A stretch of 64,000 nucleotides of DNA from Miscanthus floridulus (GCF_019320115.1 NC_089584.1:78063260-78127259); one strand, 5' to 3'. Positions 1 through 9,704 are shown, numbered from the stretch's first letter. Notes: generated by a model not told the origin, from the letters alone. Made by a program: numbers and translations.

Positions 1-330
1 ACGAACTCGGGCAGGCTGATGTAGCCGTCGCCGTCCGCGTCAGCCTCCTCCATCATGGCATCATGCGGGACACCTCGTCATCGGCGGCGACGTGGCAGAC
101 GCTCTTGAAGTGCGTCGCGAGCTTGGACCGTGAGATATGGCCGTCGCCGTTGGCATCCAACTTGCGGAAGACGTGCTCCGTCTCGTCCCCACCGGCCGCC
201 GCCGACCTCCTTGCGAACGGGGACAGGGACGGGGGAGGGCGATCTGGATCTGCCTCCAGGAATTGCGTCTGGATCTGCCGGCCGCCGCCGGCGGTGGCTC
301 GGGCGAGTTGATGTGTCGAGAGGAGTCGAG
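1..330 (-). pseudogene. Calmodulin-like EF-hand protein fragment, frameshifted
   Basis: Read on the minus strand this encodes the N-terminal half of a grass calmodulin-like (CML) calcium sensor: a Pro/Ser/Arg-rich leader, then two adjacent EF-hands. The first loop, at about 130-175, reads DANGDGHISRSK. Its position 12, normally the Glu that gives the bidentate calcium ligand, is Lys. The second loop, at about 5-45, reads DADGDGYISLPE and is canonical. Between them, at about 52-60, an extra 8 bp (a near-duplication of ATCATGGC) shifts the frame just after DDEVSRM, so the two EF-hands are no longer read together. The gene runs off the left edge, so any C-terminal EF-hand pair is not visible. 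Upstream, the frame runs on without a recognisable start into repeat-like DNA (345-534), giving a chimeric ORF. Family assignment is firm; inactivity is inferred from the frameshift and the lost ligand. Confidence 0.75.
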
Positions 331-344
331 GCGTCGGGCGAGTT

Positions 345-534
345 GAGCCCGATGTTTCTCCTAAAATTTTCCAGACCTCCATAGGAAACAATTTTTTTCC
401 AACCGCTTTGGTCCAATACAGGAGTAATTTAGTGGGCTCACCATCCATCCAAACAACATTTCGAAGCATGGTCTGTAAAAAATTATGGGCCTGTAATTTA
501 CACCGGTTTTGGTTACATCCAAACAAGCCCTTAG
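345..534 (-). repeat. Possible transposon fragment next to the CML fragment
   Basis: On the minus strand this begins with TAAGGGCTTGTTTGGATG, a terminus style common in small grass DNA transposons, and contains a second TGTTTGGATGG about 75 bp further in. No matching opposite terminus or target duplication was found, so the family and the inner boundary are uncertain. It abuts the first codons of the EF-hand reading frame and supplies spurious upstream coding sequence to it. Confidence 0.3.
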
Positions 535-937
535 ACGGTGACTAGACATTGGGGAGGCACGCTTCACCACGCCCGAATTGGGCAATAATCGTGCTGTCTA
601 ACCATGAAAATAAGTAACAAAGCTCTGTAGCTTCTTGCACAGATATACAAATACAATTACGTGATGTTATTATATTTTCATGAAGAAGTAAAGCAGCGCA
701 AAGTAACTTTACTACTTTACAAATGATGCGATTTGTAATAGGTGAACTTTGAAAACCGGCCTCCTCTGCATACGTCCTGTATGTTGGTGTGGGAGGCATT
801 CATTTGTGTAACAATTTGGAAGGGAAGTAAAATCGAAAAATAATATAGGAAACGTTTTAACTTCCATGATGTAGTAAATAACAATATTAATTTCCATAAT
901 TTGCATACTGCAGAACCAAATGCACGTAGTCTCCAGG
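535..937. other. Intergenic, no recognisable gene
   Basis: AT-rich DNA upstream of the defensin-like gene. Short open frames occur on the minus strand, but none shows a protein family signature. It probably includes the upstream promoter of the gene at 1041; no specific cis-element beyond the TATA box could be assigned. Confidence 0.4.
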
Positions 938-945
938 TATAAATT
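938..945 (+). promoter_or_regulatory. TATA box of the defensin-like gene
   Basis: TATAAATT lies 96 bp before the ATG at 1041. This would place transcription start near 970 and give a 5' leader of about 70 nt, normal for a plant gene. It is the best TATA match in the interval upstream of the gene. Confidence 0.6.
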
Positions 946-1040
946 GCCGTAGGCATCCAAAGACGAATTGTAACATCATCGATCGAGATCGAAATATTTT
1001 CTTCTAGCTCGTAAAGAAATTCTTATACAGATCGAGGGTC

Positions 1041-1415
1041 ATGGTGCGTACGGGTGCAGTAGTTGTGCTCGCTGTGCTCGCCTTTCTTGTTGCGTCGGCA
1101 GGTAATTTGACGATGACGAGGACACGTTTTATTCTCTCAGCAACTGCAGTAATGCCATCGTTTGTCTGTTTTGTTTAGAACTAATAGCTAACGGATGCAT
1201 GCTTTGTGTTCTTGTCCATGTGATATTTGCGTCTTGCCGTAGCCTCGTCCAATCCTATGTGCTGCAAAGACTATCTTTCATGGGGCTCGCAGAACCAGAT
1301 CAACGGGTGCTCTTCGGATCAGAACAGTGACTGCAACTCGTGGTGCGAGACCTCCTGCCGCGGCGGCGAGTGCAAGTTCCGCAGTGGCCACCACAAGTGC
1401 CACTGTTACTGCTGA
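1041..1415 (+). CDS. Secreted ten-cysteine defensin-like peptide, two exons
   Basis: Exon 1 is 1041-1101 and exon 2 is 1243-1415, joined across a 141-bp intron with GT (1102-1103) and AG (1241-1242) borders; the intron is phase 1. The spliced product is 77 residues. Residues 1-20 (MVRTGAVVVLAVLAFLVASA) form a classic secretion signal, cut about after Ala-20 or Ala-21. The mature peptide, about 56 residues, has ten cysteines, including a CxxxC (CNSWC) and a C-terminal CxCxC (CHCYC). The order C..CxxxC..C..CxC fits the cysteine-stabilised alpha-beta fold of plant defensin-like/LCR peptides. A signal-peptide exon split from one Cys-rich exon is also the usual DEFL gene structure. Such peptides act outside the cell in defence or reproductive signalling; which applies here cannot be told. 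ESF1-like or other cysteine-rich peptides are alternatives. The frame is intact, with a TATA box at 938 and a possible poly(A) signal at 1623. Confidence 0.8.
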
Positions 1416-1942
1416 TCTCGGTTTCGTTGTTGGGTTATATTATACATAGATTCGCAAAGATCTATGGCAGTATAAGTACCGGTACTATCTATTTGAGATA
1501 GCTGCCGTGAGTTTTTTCTTTGGCATTAATTTGTTCGATCATGCACTGATCATCAGGCCGAATAAGATTATAGCACGGTTAATTTAGAGTGAGTTGGAAT
1601 TGCTCGTCTGTTTCTTTTGTCAAATAAAGATATAATTATGACTTTTGAACAATTCTTGAACTTGTACCCCTTTAGATGACTCTAGTGATTTTGCCTGCGC
1701 CCATGCGCACGTCCTTGTAAATCATTTATTCATTCATGTGTACGGTAAAAGTTGGATTAAAAATGCAAAATCATTGCAAGGAGAACAACACGATAGAAAC
1801 CTAGATGATTGTTGATTCAAGAAAAAGATCAGCGGACAGGGATAAGGTATTTCGCCAATGGGGAAAAAAGCACACAAAAAAACTTGATCATATTATGATC
1901 CAAATATATCTAGATTCCAATCATTGTGTTGCATCACGTAAG
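1416..1942 (+). other. 3' region of the defensin-like gene, then intergenic
   Basis: Non-coding. AATAAA at about 1623-1628, some 210 bp after the stop codon, is a plausible poly(A) signal for the peptide gene. Nothing else recognisable is present up to the MITE target duplication at 1943. A 66-codon open frame starting at 1805 runs into the MITE and is not considered a gene. Confidence 0.45.
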
Positions 1943-1950
1943 GATTACAG

Positions 1951-2147
1951 CAGGGACGAAGCCAGAGGTGGGGCTAGGGGGCTTCAGCCCCCCTACCCAT
2001 CCTGAGCACGTGGAGTTCCCCTAAGTCCTCCTTTAAAATTTTATTCGTACATGTATTAGGTAGGAGGGGCTAAGGTTAAGAGAAGATAAAAAAAACCTCT
2101 ATTCTTTTGTTCAGCCCCTCCTAATTTTTTTTCTGGCTTCGTCACTG
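1951..2147. mobile_element. hAT-type MITE with 8-bp target duplication
   Basis: The left terminus CAGGGACGAAGCCAGA and the right terminus TCTGGCTTCGTCACTG are inverted repeats with one mismatch. The flanks are GATTACAG (1943-1950) and GATTATAG (2148-2155), an 8-bp target duplication with one difference. Length (197 bp), CAG-type terminus and 8-bp duplication together identify a non-autonomous hAT element. The interior has a second inverted pair, GGGGCT near the left end and AGCCCCT near 2113, so the transcript could fold into a long hairpin. No coding capacity. Confidence 0.85.
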
Positions 2148-2349
2148 GATTATAGGATGAGATAAACTACATATATGAAAAAGAACATATGTGACCTATA
2201 AGGTGCAATACTTCATTTTTAGTTTTCAAGCATAAGATGAATCATAGCTGGATACCTACATTAACAAATTTAGGTATAACACAACTCAAACATTGAATAA
2301 AAGTTTCCAAATATATCTAAAGCCCCAAGAACACCTACCAAAATAGGTT

Positions 2350-2896
2350 ATGTTGACATCCATCGAACCGTTCGATGAGGTTCATCGGACAGCCCAATAG
2401 CCCACGGAATGTTCTGACTAACCAAGGACTATTACACTTAGGCATGATCCCCCCTTGCCTTATCCATTCGGATCATCCAATGCCTTGTACCTTCGAAGAT
2501 CCACACTTTCAACCTAGCTGCACTCATCGGGTCGTTCCTCATGGGACTGTCCAAAACGCCATCGGACCGTCCGATGAGCCATCTAGAGCACCCACCAGAA
2601 ACCCCTCTCGGGAATATTTTGTCATACCGTATGACCCACTCACCATACCGTCTGGTAAGACACAAAAATTGCTTGTTTCCATTCATCAACAGGGAGTCCT
2701 TGCGGGCATGGCTGCCACAGTTGATGAGCTATTCACGGACGGCTGATAAGGGCCTTCATTCTATCCGGTGTGTGTGTGGCCGCTGCAATGACAACGGTAA
2801 CGGTGTGTCTGTGGGAGTAGCAGCAATAGCCACGACGACTACAGGGCATGGTCTGATTCATCAGCGGTTGAACCTCCGGTGACGGCCAGCCGGGGC
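2350..2896. repeat. Probable Copia LTR fragment with TCGGACCGTCCGA-type motifs
   Basis: The stretch carries repeated short palindromic motifs (for example CATCGGACCGTCCGATG near 2560 and CATCGAACCGTTCGATG near 2361). Motifs of this style cluster inside the LTRs of the Copia elements elsewhere in the window. No LTR ends, PBS or coding motif was found, so this is only a likely LTR interior. Open frames of 83-123 codons on both strands have no family resemblance. Between 2156 and 2349 nothing recognisable is present. Confidence 0.35.
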
Positions 2897-2987
2897 CTAG
2901 CGAGGTTGTTCATGGAGGAGACCTCTTTCCCTTCTGAAAGGGACTAGCGAGGTTGTTCATGGAGGAGACCTCTTTCCCTTCTGAAAG
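2897..2987. repeat. Tandem duplication of a 47-bp unit
   Basis: The 44-bp sequence starting CTAGCGAGGTTGTTCATGG and ending CTTCTGAAAG occurs at 2897-2940 and again, apparently identical, at 2944-2987, separated by GGA. The second unit ends in the first six bases of the T1 LTR (TGAAAG at 2982). Confidence 0.85.
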
Positions 2988-3361
2988 CGACTGTGACGCT
3001 TAAGAGAGGTGGTAAATTAAGCAACTTAAACCTCTAACTCTAACAAAGACCTTTTTTTATTTTTAGCAAAATCTATGCAAAAGATAAACTATCTAAATAT
3101 GCAACTACGATTTTACTAGTGTGTTGCTATCTCTACCGTAAAAGGAGTTATACAAACAATAGAAATGCGGAAGCTAAAGAGTAATGTAGAGATATGCAAA
3201 CTCCCGTCGACGACTCTGGTATTTTTATTGAGGTATCGAGAAGCGTGCAAGTTGTTCCCTAGTCCTCGTTAGAGCCCCTCGTAAGGAATTCCTCGCAAGG
3301 GCCAACCTCCCGTTCGGGTAACTCTATGGATAGCCTCGGGCATTCTCCACGCGCAAGTGCA
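2982..3361 (-). repeat. T1 3' LTR, truncated
   Basis: Matches 4670-5046 of the intact T1 LTR from its TGAAAG terminus through the segment ending CGCAAGTG, then switches abruptly to gag sequence. Both junction partners contain GCAAGT/GCAAAC-like bases, so a short-homology deletion is likely. Confidence 0.8.
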
Positions 3362-4590
3362 AACTTTAGTAAAATTAAGATTTTCTTGCATAATTTTATC
3401 ATAAGAAGGTAGCTCATCATCACTATCATTGTCACTCTCACTAGGGATAGGTTTTTTGTTACCTCATGCCATAAGGCACACACGTGAGGTGCTTGATGAT
3501 TAGTGCTTGTGCCCTCGCCTCTTATGATGGTCTTCTTCTTTACTTGAAGAATCATCCCATGACCTTATTGATGTGAGGGCTTTGTCCTTGCACACCTTCT
3601 TCTTTGTCTTAGGTGTGGGCTTGTTTGGACAAACTTCCACAAAGTGCCCCAACTCGTCGCATCCATATCATCTTTTCTTTCTTTGCTCATTTCTTTGATT
3701 GCTGAAGATGAAATCTTGAACTTGGATGGGCACACCCTTGACATTGAGCCTTTGGATCATCTTCTCCACCTTGTTTATAAGTTTGATTGATTCTTTATCA
3801 AGGTCGGAGGTGGAGGAGGAAGATTGATCATCATCACTTGAATCTTCATCATCCTCATCATCCTCATCTTCTTCTTCATCTTCACTTGAGGAGCTTGAGC
3901 TTGAGCATGTCTCATCTTACTTGCCCTTTATCTTCTTTTTCTCACTACATGTGAGAGCTTTGCCTTTGCTTGATGAAAATGCTTCTTCTTGACCCATCTT
4001 GCGTGATATTTCAAATGTCACTATCTTTTCAATCACTATGGCCAGGGTTATGGTGCTCATGTCCTTCATGTTGTGAAGGATGGTGATGATGCTTGTATAT
4101 TTCTTTTGTGGTAGCATGGAGATAATCTTCCTCACGATGTTCGCATCATCTAGCTTTGTTAATCCTATTGAATGGGGCTTATTGATAATTAAATTCAAAC
4201 GAGAATACATATCACAAACAAGCTCATCATCATTCATCTTAAAAGAATCATAATTTTGTTTAGCTAGATAATGTTTTTGCTCATGGACATTAGATGTGCC
4301 ATCATGGAGCTCTTGGAGTTTTAACCAAATTTCATGTGCTATATTTAAAGTAACACTTGGTTAAACACATCCATGATAAAAGATTCAAACAAACAATTTT
4401 TAGCTCTAGCATTGAAATGAATTTCTTTTTCTTCACTCTTTGTGGGTTTATCAGGATTCTTAATGGGTTTCATCCCATCATGAGTGACTCTCCAAACACC
4501 AAAATCTACCGCCTTAAGGTGACAAGCCATTCTAGCTTTATAGTAGAGGAAGTTAGTGCCATCAAAGTGTGGAGGTCTAGAGGTATCCAT
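3362..4590 (-). pseudogene. Copia gag (T1), frameshifted and C-terminally deleted
   Basis: Encodes the capsid/nucleocapsid polyprotein of a grass Copia element. From the ATG at 4590 it reads MDTSRPPHFDGTNFLYYK, the standard start for this family, and continues to VFNQV. A 1-bp loss near 4350 then shifts the frame; the shifted frame carries AHEIWLKLQELHDGTSN and MNDDELVCDMYSRLNLII (4237 downward) up to a stop at about 3917. Beyond this lie a Ser/Glu/Asp-rich linker and a zinc knuckle (about 3630-3670) whose first cysteines are lost, leaving GCDELGHFVEVC. The reading frame ends at the deletion junction at 3361. No protein can be made in full. Identification is firm from residue order. Confidence 0.8.
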
Positions 4591-4654
4591 CCCAACCACT
4601 CTAAATAGCGTCGGCTCAACGGCGGTATAGCTAAAGGTCCAAATTGAACCAACT

Positions 4655-4667
4655 GGCTCTGATACTA
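4655..4667 (-). other. T1 primer binding site
   Basis: On the minus strand the LTR end is followed after 2 nt by TAGTATCAGAGCC. This matches the initiator-Met tRNA 3' end complement (TGGTATCAGAGCC) with one mismatch. It fixes T1 as minus-oriented, with the LTR at 4670-6093 as its 5' LTR. Confidence 0.8.
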
Positions 4668-4669
4668 AT

Positions 4670-6093
4670 TGAAAGGTGACCATGACGCCTAAGAGGGGGG
4701 TGAATTAGGCAACTTAAAACTCTAACTCTAACTAAGGCCTTTTTTTATTCTTAGCAAAACCTGTGCAAAAGATAAACTATCTAAATGTGCAACTGCGGTT
4801 TTGCTAGTGTGTTGCTATCTCTACCGCAAAAGGAGTTATGCAAATAATGTAAATGCGGAGGCTAATGAGTAAGGTAGAGATATGCAAACTCTCGTTGATG
4901 ACTCTGGTATTTTTATCGAGGTATCGAGAAGCGCGCAAGCTTCCTCCTAGTTCTCGTTGGAGCCCCTCGCAAGGAATCACTCGCAAGGTCCAAGCTCCTG
5001 GTTGGATAACTCTATGGATAGCCCCGAACCTTCTTCATGCGCAAGTGGGTCTCTGGTGTGCCTTCTGGCAAGCCTATCCCGGACCGCTCCCCGCCATCTT
5101 CACTATCAAGTTTTCGGCCGAACCACCACGGGCCTTATTCCCTTTGGTACACGATGGTGGCCACACCACAAATGAGGTTAGTGTGATCTCGCAAGACTAC
5201 AAGCCCCTCCGATGTACAACAATGGTGTGCGCAAGTACCGAGTGATAAGAGGTGTACAAACCTCACTAAACACTAGGCCTAAACCTAGAGCAAGCGCATA
5301 AACGGTGGTCTAATCAACCTAAGCACATCGCAAAGCACCTACGCTAATCACCTAATGAATCATTAAGTACTATGCAAGTGGAGATCACTAAAATGGTGTA
5401 TTAACACCCTTGGTATGTTTCCTCAGCTCCACATGTCTCAAATGACCGGTTGGGGGGTCTATTTATAAACCCCATAGAGAAAGTAGCCGTTGGGGACAAA
5501 ACCCAGCTTTCTGCTACTGACCGGACGCTGATCACGTCCTGACCGGACGTGTCCGGTCATCCCGGCCGTTGGAGCACACGTGTTGATCGGACTCAGCTCA
5601 GAGTCTGGTCATCATCGACTGGACGCGTCTGGTCACGCTAGCGCCGCTCTGGAACCTCTTTGGAAACGATCGAACGCTGCACTTCGTGCGTCCGGTCGTC
5701 CAGTCTGCTGTGTCTAGTCACGCTGAAATCACTGCCGTGATGATGAATAGTGTTACCTATGCGTCCGGTCACTGCTTCGCTCAGCATCCGGTCCTTATTA
5801 GGGCCACGTCCGGTCACCTCTGTCGAGCTCATTTCTTTACGATCTTACGTCTGGCTTGGTTTCAATCTTCGTGCTTGGGCTTTACTTGACCTTGTATGTC
5901 TTCTATGCATCTTCACATGTTTTTTCTTGAGGTGTTGATCATCGGATCATTACGTCGCCTTTGTCCAAGTCATATTTTGCATCTTATTAAACTACAAAAC
6001 AATTACTTGCAAATCTATTAATCCAATTTAATTCTGTTGGTCATCAAACACTAAAATCCAAAGTAAATGGGCCTAGGGTCTATTTTCCTTACA
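4670..6093 (-). repeat. T1 5' LTR
   Basis: 1424 bp, with plus-strand ends TGAAAGGTGACC and TTCCTTACA. Its middle (about 5515-5830) holds many GACCGGACG/TCCGGTCA motifs in both orientations. Open frames inside the LTR on both strands show no family resemblance and are not annotated. Confidence 0.8.
5460..5467 (-). promoter_or_regulatory. TATA box in the T1 5' LTR
   Basis: Minus strand TATAAATA, about 790 bp before the PBS-side end of the LTR, in the position expected for the retrotransposon promoter. Inferred from motif and position only. Confidence 0.5.
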
Positions 6094-6734
6094 CCCTCCA
6101 TTCCAATCAGTTGTCACATCAATAAGAAACTACCTTTAGAAACTACCCCACATAATACACTAGTTTTTGGTAAGTCCATACGGATTTTTTATTCAATATA
6201 GATAGTAGTTTCTCTCTGTTCGCATGCTTGGAGATTGTAGTTTCAATTCCGCATAATTTAGTAGTTCTACGTCCCATCGTTCTCTCTCTTCCTCTCCTAC
6301 ATCATATTCTCATCTCCAAGCATGCTGTGTGAGGCTTGCAGCAGCATGCACGTGCACTGAGTGTGAGCACGCATGCGCGGGCGTGCAGTGGTTGGATCAG
6401 GCACACGCCCGGTGAGGAGCTGCTAGCACATAGTAAGGCACATTGCGCAAGCGTATTGAGTTCGCATGTCAAGCGTAGGCAGGCAACCCACACTTGGGTG
6501 CGGCCGATGGCAAGGTGCCGTAGCATTGCTATGCGAGGCGAAGCAATGCCCAAGCGGCCATGCAGAAGCGAACGACGATGAGCTAGGCAGTATGCGCGTC
6601 TGTCGAAATGTTGAAGCGAGCGAGCAGTTGGCCGGCGGCATGGCACCCTGGGCGCACGTAGGGTCTTCTTTTCCCCTTTATAGTACACTCGATCTAGCAA
6701 CACGATGGAAACTCCATCTCGCTCCCAACACAAA
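6094..6734. other. Unassigned intergenic DNA with a 14-bp inverted repeat
   Basis: No gene recognised. AGAAACTACC occurs twice near 6127-6150, and GTAGTTTC in opposite sense twice near 6205-6243. A perfect inverted repeat GCATGCTTGGAGAT (6222-6235) / ATCTCCAAGCATGC (6312-6325) flanks 76 bp. The 143-codon minus frame and the overlapping plus frames are Cys/Arg/His-rich without domain signatures. The DNA could be host sequence flanking T1 and V or an unrecognised repeat. Confidence 0.4.
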
Positions 6735-7144
6735 CACTACACCACAACCCAGAAATAGCGTCGGGGTGAGTCGCTAAAAGTATCAAAACATCAATGGACA
6801 GTCGGTTGCTAAAAATTTATAAAAGATGGTCGGTCGGTATTTCTCGTTTCTCCCACCGAACGTCAGTCGCTATTTTTATTTTGCTTTATCATTGGAGGAT
6901 CGGTCGCTAAAGCCTGATATTTGGATCAACGATCTGTCGCTATATATATTGGGGTTGCGCGTGCTCAGCTGGCCCATTTCGCGCCAAAGAGCCCACCAAT
7001 CAGATGAAACCCTAGCATGTGAAAACTTTGACAACCCCAAATTTCCCTCTCACACCGCCACAACCCATTGTTTTCTCGCTCATCCCCACCGCCGCTGCGC
7101 GCTCGCTCGTCCCCACCGCCTCTGCGTGCTTGCTTGACGCCCGG
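6735..7144 (+). mobile_element. Left end of a CACTA transposon (V), interrupted by W
   Basis: Begins CACTACACCACAACCC, a CACTA-type terminus. It is followed by at least six copies of a GTCGGTCGCTAAA-like subterminal motif in both variants (6771, 6798, 6832, 6868, 6901, 6935 approximately). Dense subterminal repeats are typical of CACTA ends. From about 6965 the sequence becomes GC-rich with short CTCGCTCGTCCCCACCGCC repeats. It stops at the LTR of W at 7145; the other end should lie beyond the right edge of the window, so size and coding content are unknown. Confidence 0.6.
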
Positions 7145-7534
7145 TGTCAGGGTTGTAACCACGGGGTGTCTCAAAGCACCGATTAGTTAGGAGGCCACGC
7201 GGCCTGCAACACAATGGCTAACAAAGGCCTGAACGACCGAGGCCCAGCGAAAGCCGAGCGGAGCGGGAAAGGCACCATGGCTGGGGTCATTCCCAACCTA
7301 TTCCACCCGCCTTACCACACAGCGCTCGCAAGAAGCACGACCTCTCCTAGTCACAATCCCTAGGAGGGATGGGGGAAGGTCGAGCACGGCTAGGCGCGCC
7401 TAATCTGACAAGAACAAGCACGCCGCACTGACCCCGCAAGGAGCAAGGGGACAACAGTTACCTCGGTCCGGTCAGACACCATCCCTGTGCTATGCTGCAC
7501 CGATGAGACAACACCTCACTACGGTGGCAATGAG

Positions 7535-8886
7535 CACTACTACAAAAAATCTTTTGCACAACGTTTCACTTTGGGGCTCCAAGGCGGTTGGCCAGGTTGC
7601 CCGCCTCGGTTATTCAAGGCAGGGCAGCTAGGCCAGCAACCGCCTTGGTTAATGCTTAATCGAGGCGGACATTATAAGGTGACCGCCTCGGTTAATATCG
7701 ATTAACCAAGACGGTTATCCTAACGCAACCGCCTCGGTTAATATATTAACCACGGCGGTCACCATAAAATAACCGTAGGCGGATGCTTACGGTTGCCCGC
7801 CACAGCAAATTATTTACAGAGGCGGTCATTTATAATGTGTTCGCCTCTGTAAATCAGTGGATCCTTTCACCCAAAGCACCCGTGAATCTATCTGTGCTTC
7901 TTCACCTGGATCGTTGACGTGGAAGTCTGGACGGCCCGATTGAAGGCCACGTGAATCATCTTGACCGTTCATTTCATTTGTGCTTATTCATAGAGAAGAA
8001 ATATCTCCTTCCCCCTCTCTCTCACATTCGCCACTCTCTCTCTCTCTCTCACGCTGCCCTCCTCATGTACGCCATGCTTGCTCTCTCACGTGCGACCCCA
8101 GCGGCGACGCTTCTCCTTCCACTCCGGCCGGCCCTCCACCCCCACCTCCGGCCGACCCTCCACATCCGGCCGGCCCCAAACACCTCCAGCGTGGTAGCGT
8201 CCTCAACCTTTGGCCGGCCCTATCCACCTCCAACAGGGCGGCGTCCTCAACCTCCGGCCGGCCCCATCCACCTCCAGCGCGGCAGCGCTCTCAAACTCCG
8301 GCGGTGCCCACCATCTCCACCCGGCGGTGGCGCTCAGCCCCTACGGCGGCTTGTGAGGAAGCGGCGAGCGGGGGCTAGGCCCGGCGGCGGCAGCTCGACC
8401 CTAGTGGTGGTTCGCGAGGGCGTGACGAGTGGGGGCCTAGCCCCGGCGGTGGCTCATGAGGGCGTGACCCCAATGGCTCTTCTTAGCACCAGTAGATCGG
8501 GTGAATGGCGACCGCGGTGCATCGATGGGCGAGGACATGGCACCAGCAACGCTTCTCGGCGCCAGTAGATCCGATGAGCGGGGGCTGTGGAGCGTCAATG
8601 GGGTCGATGGGCCTCATGGATGGGCTCGCCGGGCTCATCAAGTTTTCATTATTTTTTAAAATCCATTAACCGAGGCGGGCATATTAATGAAATCGCCTCG
8701 GTTAATATGCATTAACCGAGGCAGTTGGGTTATAATGACCGCCTCGGTTAATCGATTAACCGAGGTGGTTGGGCCAACCGCCTCGGTTAAGGCCATGATT
8801 AACCATGATATTTCATCCAAGGCGGTTGGCTTGCCTGCCTCGGTTAAGGCTTTTTGCCCGCCATGGTTAAGATTCCTATAGTAGTG
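7535..8886. mobile_element. Non-autonomous CACTA transposon inside the W LTR
   Basis: Ends are CACTACTACAAAAAATC on the left and GATTCCTATAGTAGTG on the right, imperfect inverted CACTA termini. The 3-bp flanks are GAG and GGG. About 300 bp at each end are packed with CCGCCTCGGTTAAT and its reverse complement (at least 12 copies in all), the subterminal repeats that bind transposase in this superfamily. The GC-rich core (about 7950-8600) contains a 44-bp minisatellite. A 205-codon open frame at 7951-8568 is Pro/Arg/Gly low-complexity translation of that core, without a transposase motif. Mobilisation would need a transposase supplied elsewhere. Confidence 0.85.
8181..8312. repeat. 44-bp GC-rich minisatellite, three units
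   Basis: Units start with CACCTCCA at 8181, 8225 and 8269 and share the segment GCGTCCTCAACCTYYGGCCG; the third diverges near its end. Related CCGGCCGGCCC fragments precede the first unit. It lies in the core of the CACTA element. Confidence 0.75.
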
Positions 8887-9377
8887 GGGTACGACACCCA
8901 CCGTCCAAATATGGACTGACTAGATGCTTTTACGATCCCACCCACTACAAGATGGGATCCACAACAAGGGACTCTACAAAAAGGCCATCTAGGACAGTAG
9001 AGTACCTCAACCCTGTCGATCAAGGTCATGGCTTTCAGTCCCGTATAGCCACGAGGCAAACGACGACCCGGGGTGGTTACCTACTTTAGGTACGATGCCC
9101 CTAAGAACCAAGAGACGATGACGAAGGCCACGATGGATGCCACGTTGCACAGGATGGCTGACGAACCATCATTGAGGCTATAGTGTTGCCATGGCCGATA
9201 CAGTAGTGCCATGTCGCATCCTGCCGCAATGTGGCCAAAAGACCATGACGATAGCCATGACCCAACGTGCACCAGAAGATGGCATAGCTTGCAAGCCAAG
9301 TTAGCTAGGCCCTCCCTCAGGCTCTCGACCCTTTGGTCAGGAGACCTCCTCTTTGTACAAGCTCTGGCCCTAAACTC

Positions 9378-9384
9378 TATATAA
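9378..9384 (+). promoter_or_regulatory. TATA box in the W 5' LTR
   Basis: TATATAA, followed by AGGATAGCC, about 320 bp before the LTR end. This is the usual position of a plant LTR promoter, with a start site expected near 9410. Confidence 0.6.
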
Positions 9385-9704
9385 GGATAGCCAGGGCACC
9401 CATCTAGGGGACGGTGAACATCCTCTACTATTCCATTCTTTCACCATTGTAGTAGGGCTCTTGGAGCTTCTCTTTGGGTAGACCTTCGCCTAGCATAGGA
9501 CCTTCCTCCATTTTTGCACCCCCATTGTAAGAACTTCAAAGCATTCAAGCGAGGAACACGTACTCGATCATCTCTAAGACTGGACATAGGGCTCTGGTCT
9601 AAACCAATATAAATCGTCTTGTCTATTGGATGCTACCATCGTCTTCCTATAGTAGCAAGGTAATTGTATAAGTTTACTAGTCTGGTTTACAAAACTCCGA
9701 CAGT

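Larger units (their letters stand above)
2982..6093 (-). mobile_element. Deleted Ty1/copia retrotransposon T1
   Basis: Minus-oriented Copia element with a complete 5' LTR (4670-6093), a PBS, a broken gag and only the first ~380 bp of the 3' LTR (2982-3361). The rest of the 3' LTR, all of pol and the end of gag are missing at one junction near 3361. The flanks CCTTC (2977-2981) and CCCTC (6094-6098) match at four of five positions and may be the target duplication. The element therefore needed enzymes from elsewhere, or was deleted after insertion. Confidence 0.75.
7145..9702 (+). repeat. W 5' LTR (with CACTA insertion)
   Basis: Starts TGTCAGGG and ends AACTCCGACA. The span is 2558 bp including a 1352-bp CACTA element at 7535-8886, so the native LTR is about 1.2 kb. 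The 5-bp flank is CCCGG (7140-7144); the matching 3' flank lies outside the window. Confidence 0.8.

Noticed and set aside
2375..2882. 123- and 113-codon overlapping ORFs
   Set aside because: Lie in LTR-like repeat DNA with palindromic words; no homology features recognised.
6302..6733. 143-codon Cys-rich minus ORF
   Set aside because: Overlapping frames are open on both strands, there is no signal peptide or regular cysteine spacing, and no start context or TATA box fits.
7951..8568. 205-codon ORF in the CACTA element
   Set aside because: Low-complexity Pro/Arg/Gly product of a minisatellite and GC-rich DNA; several frames are open at once and no transposase motif is present.
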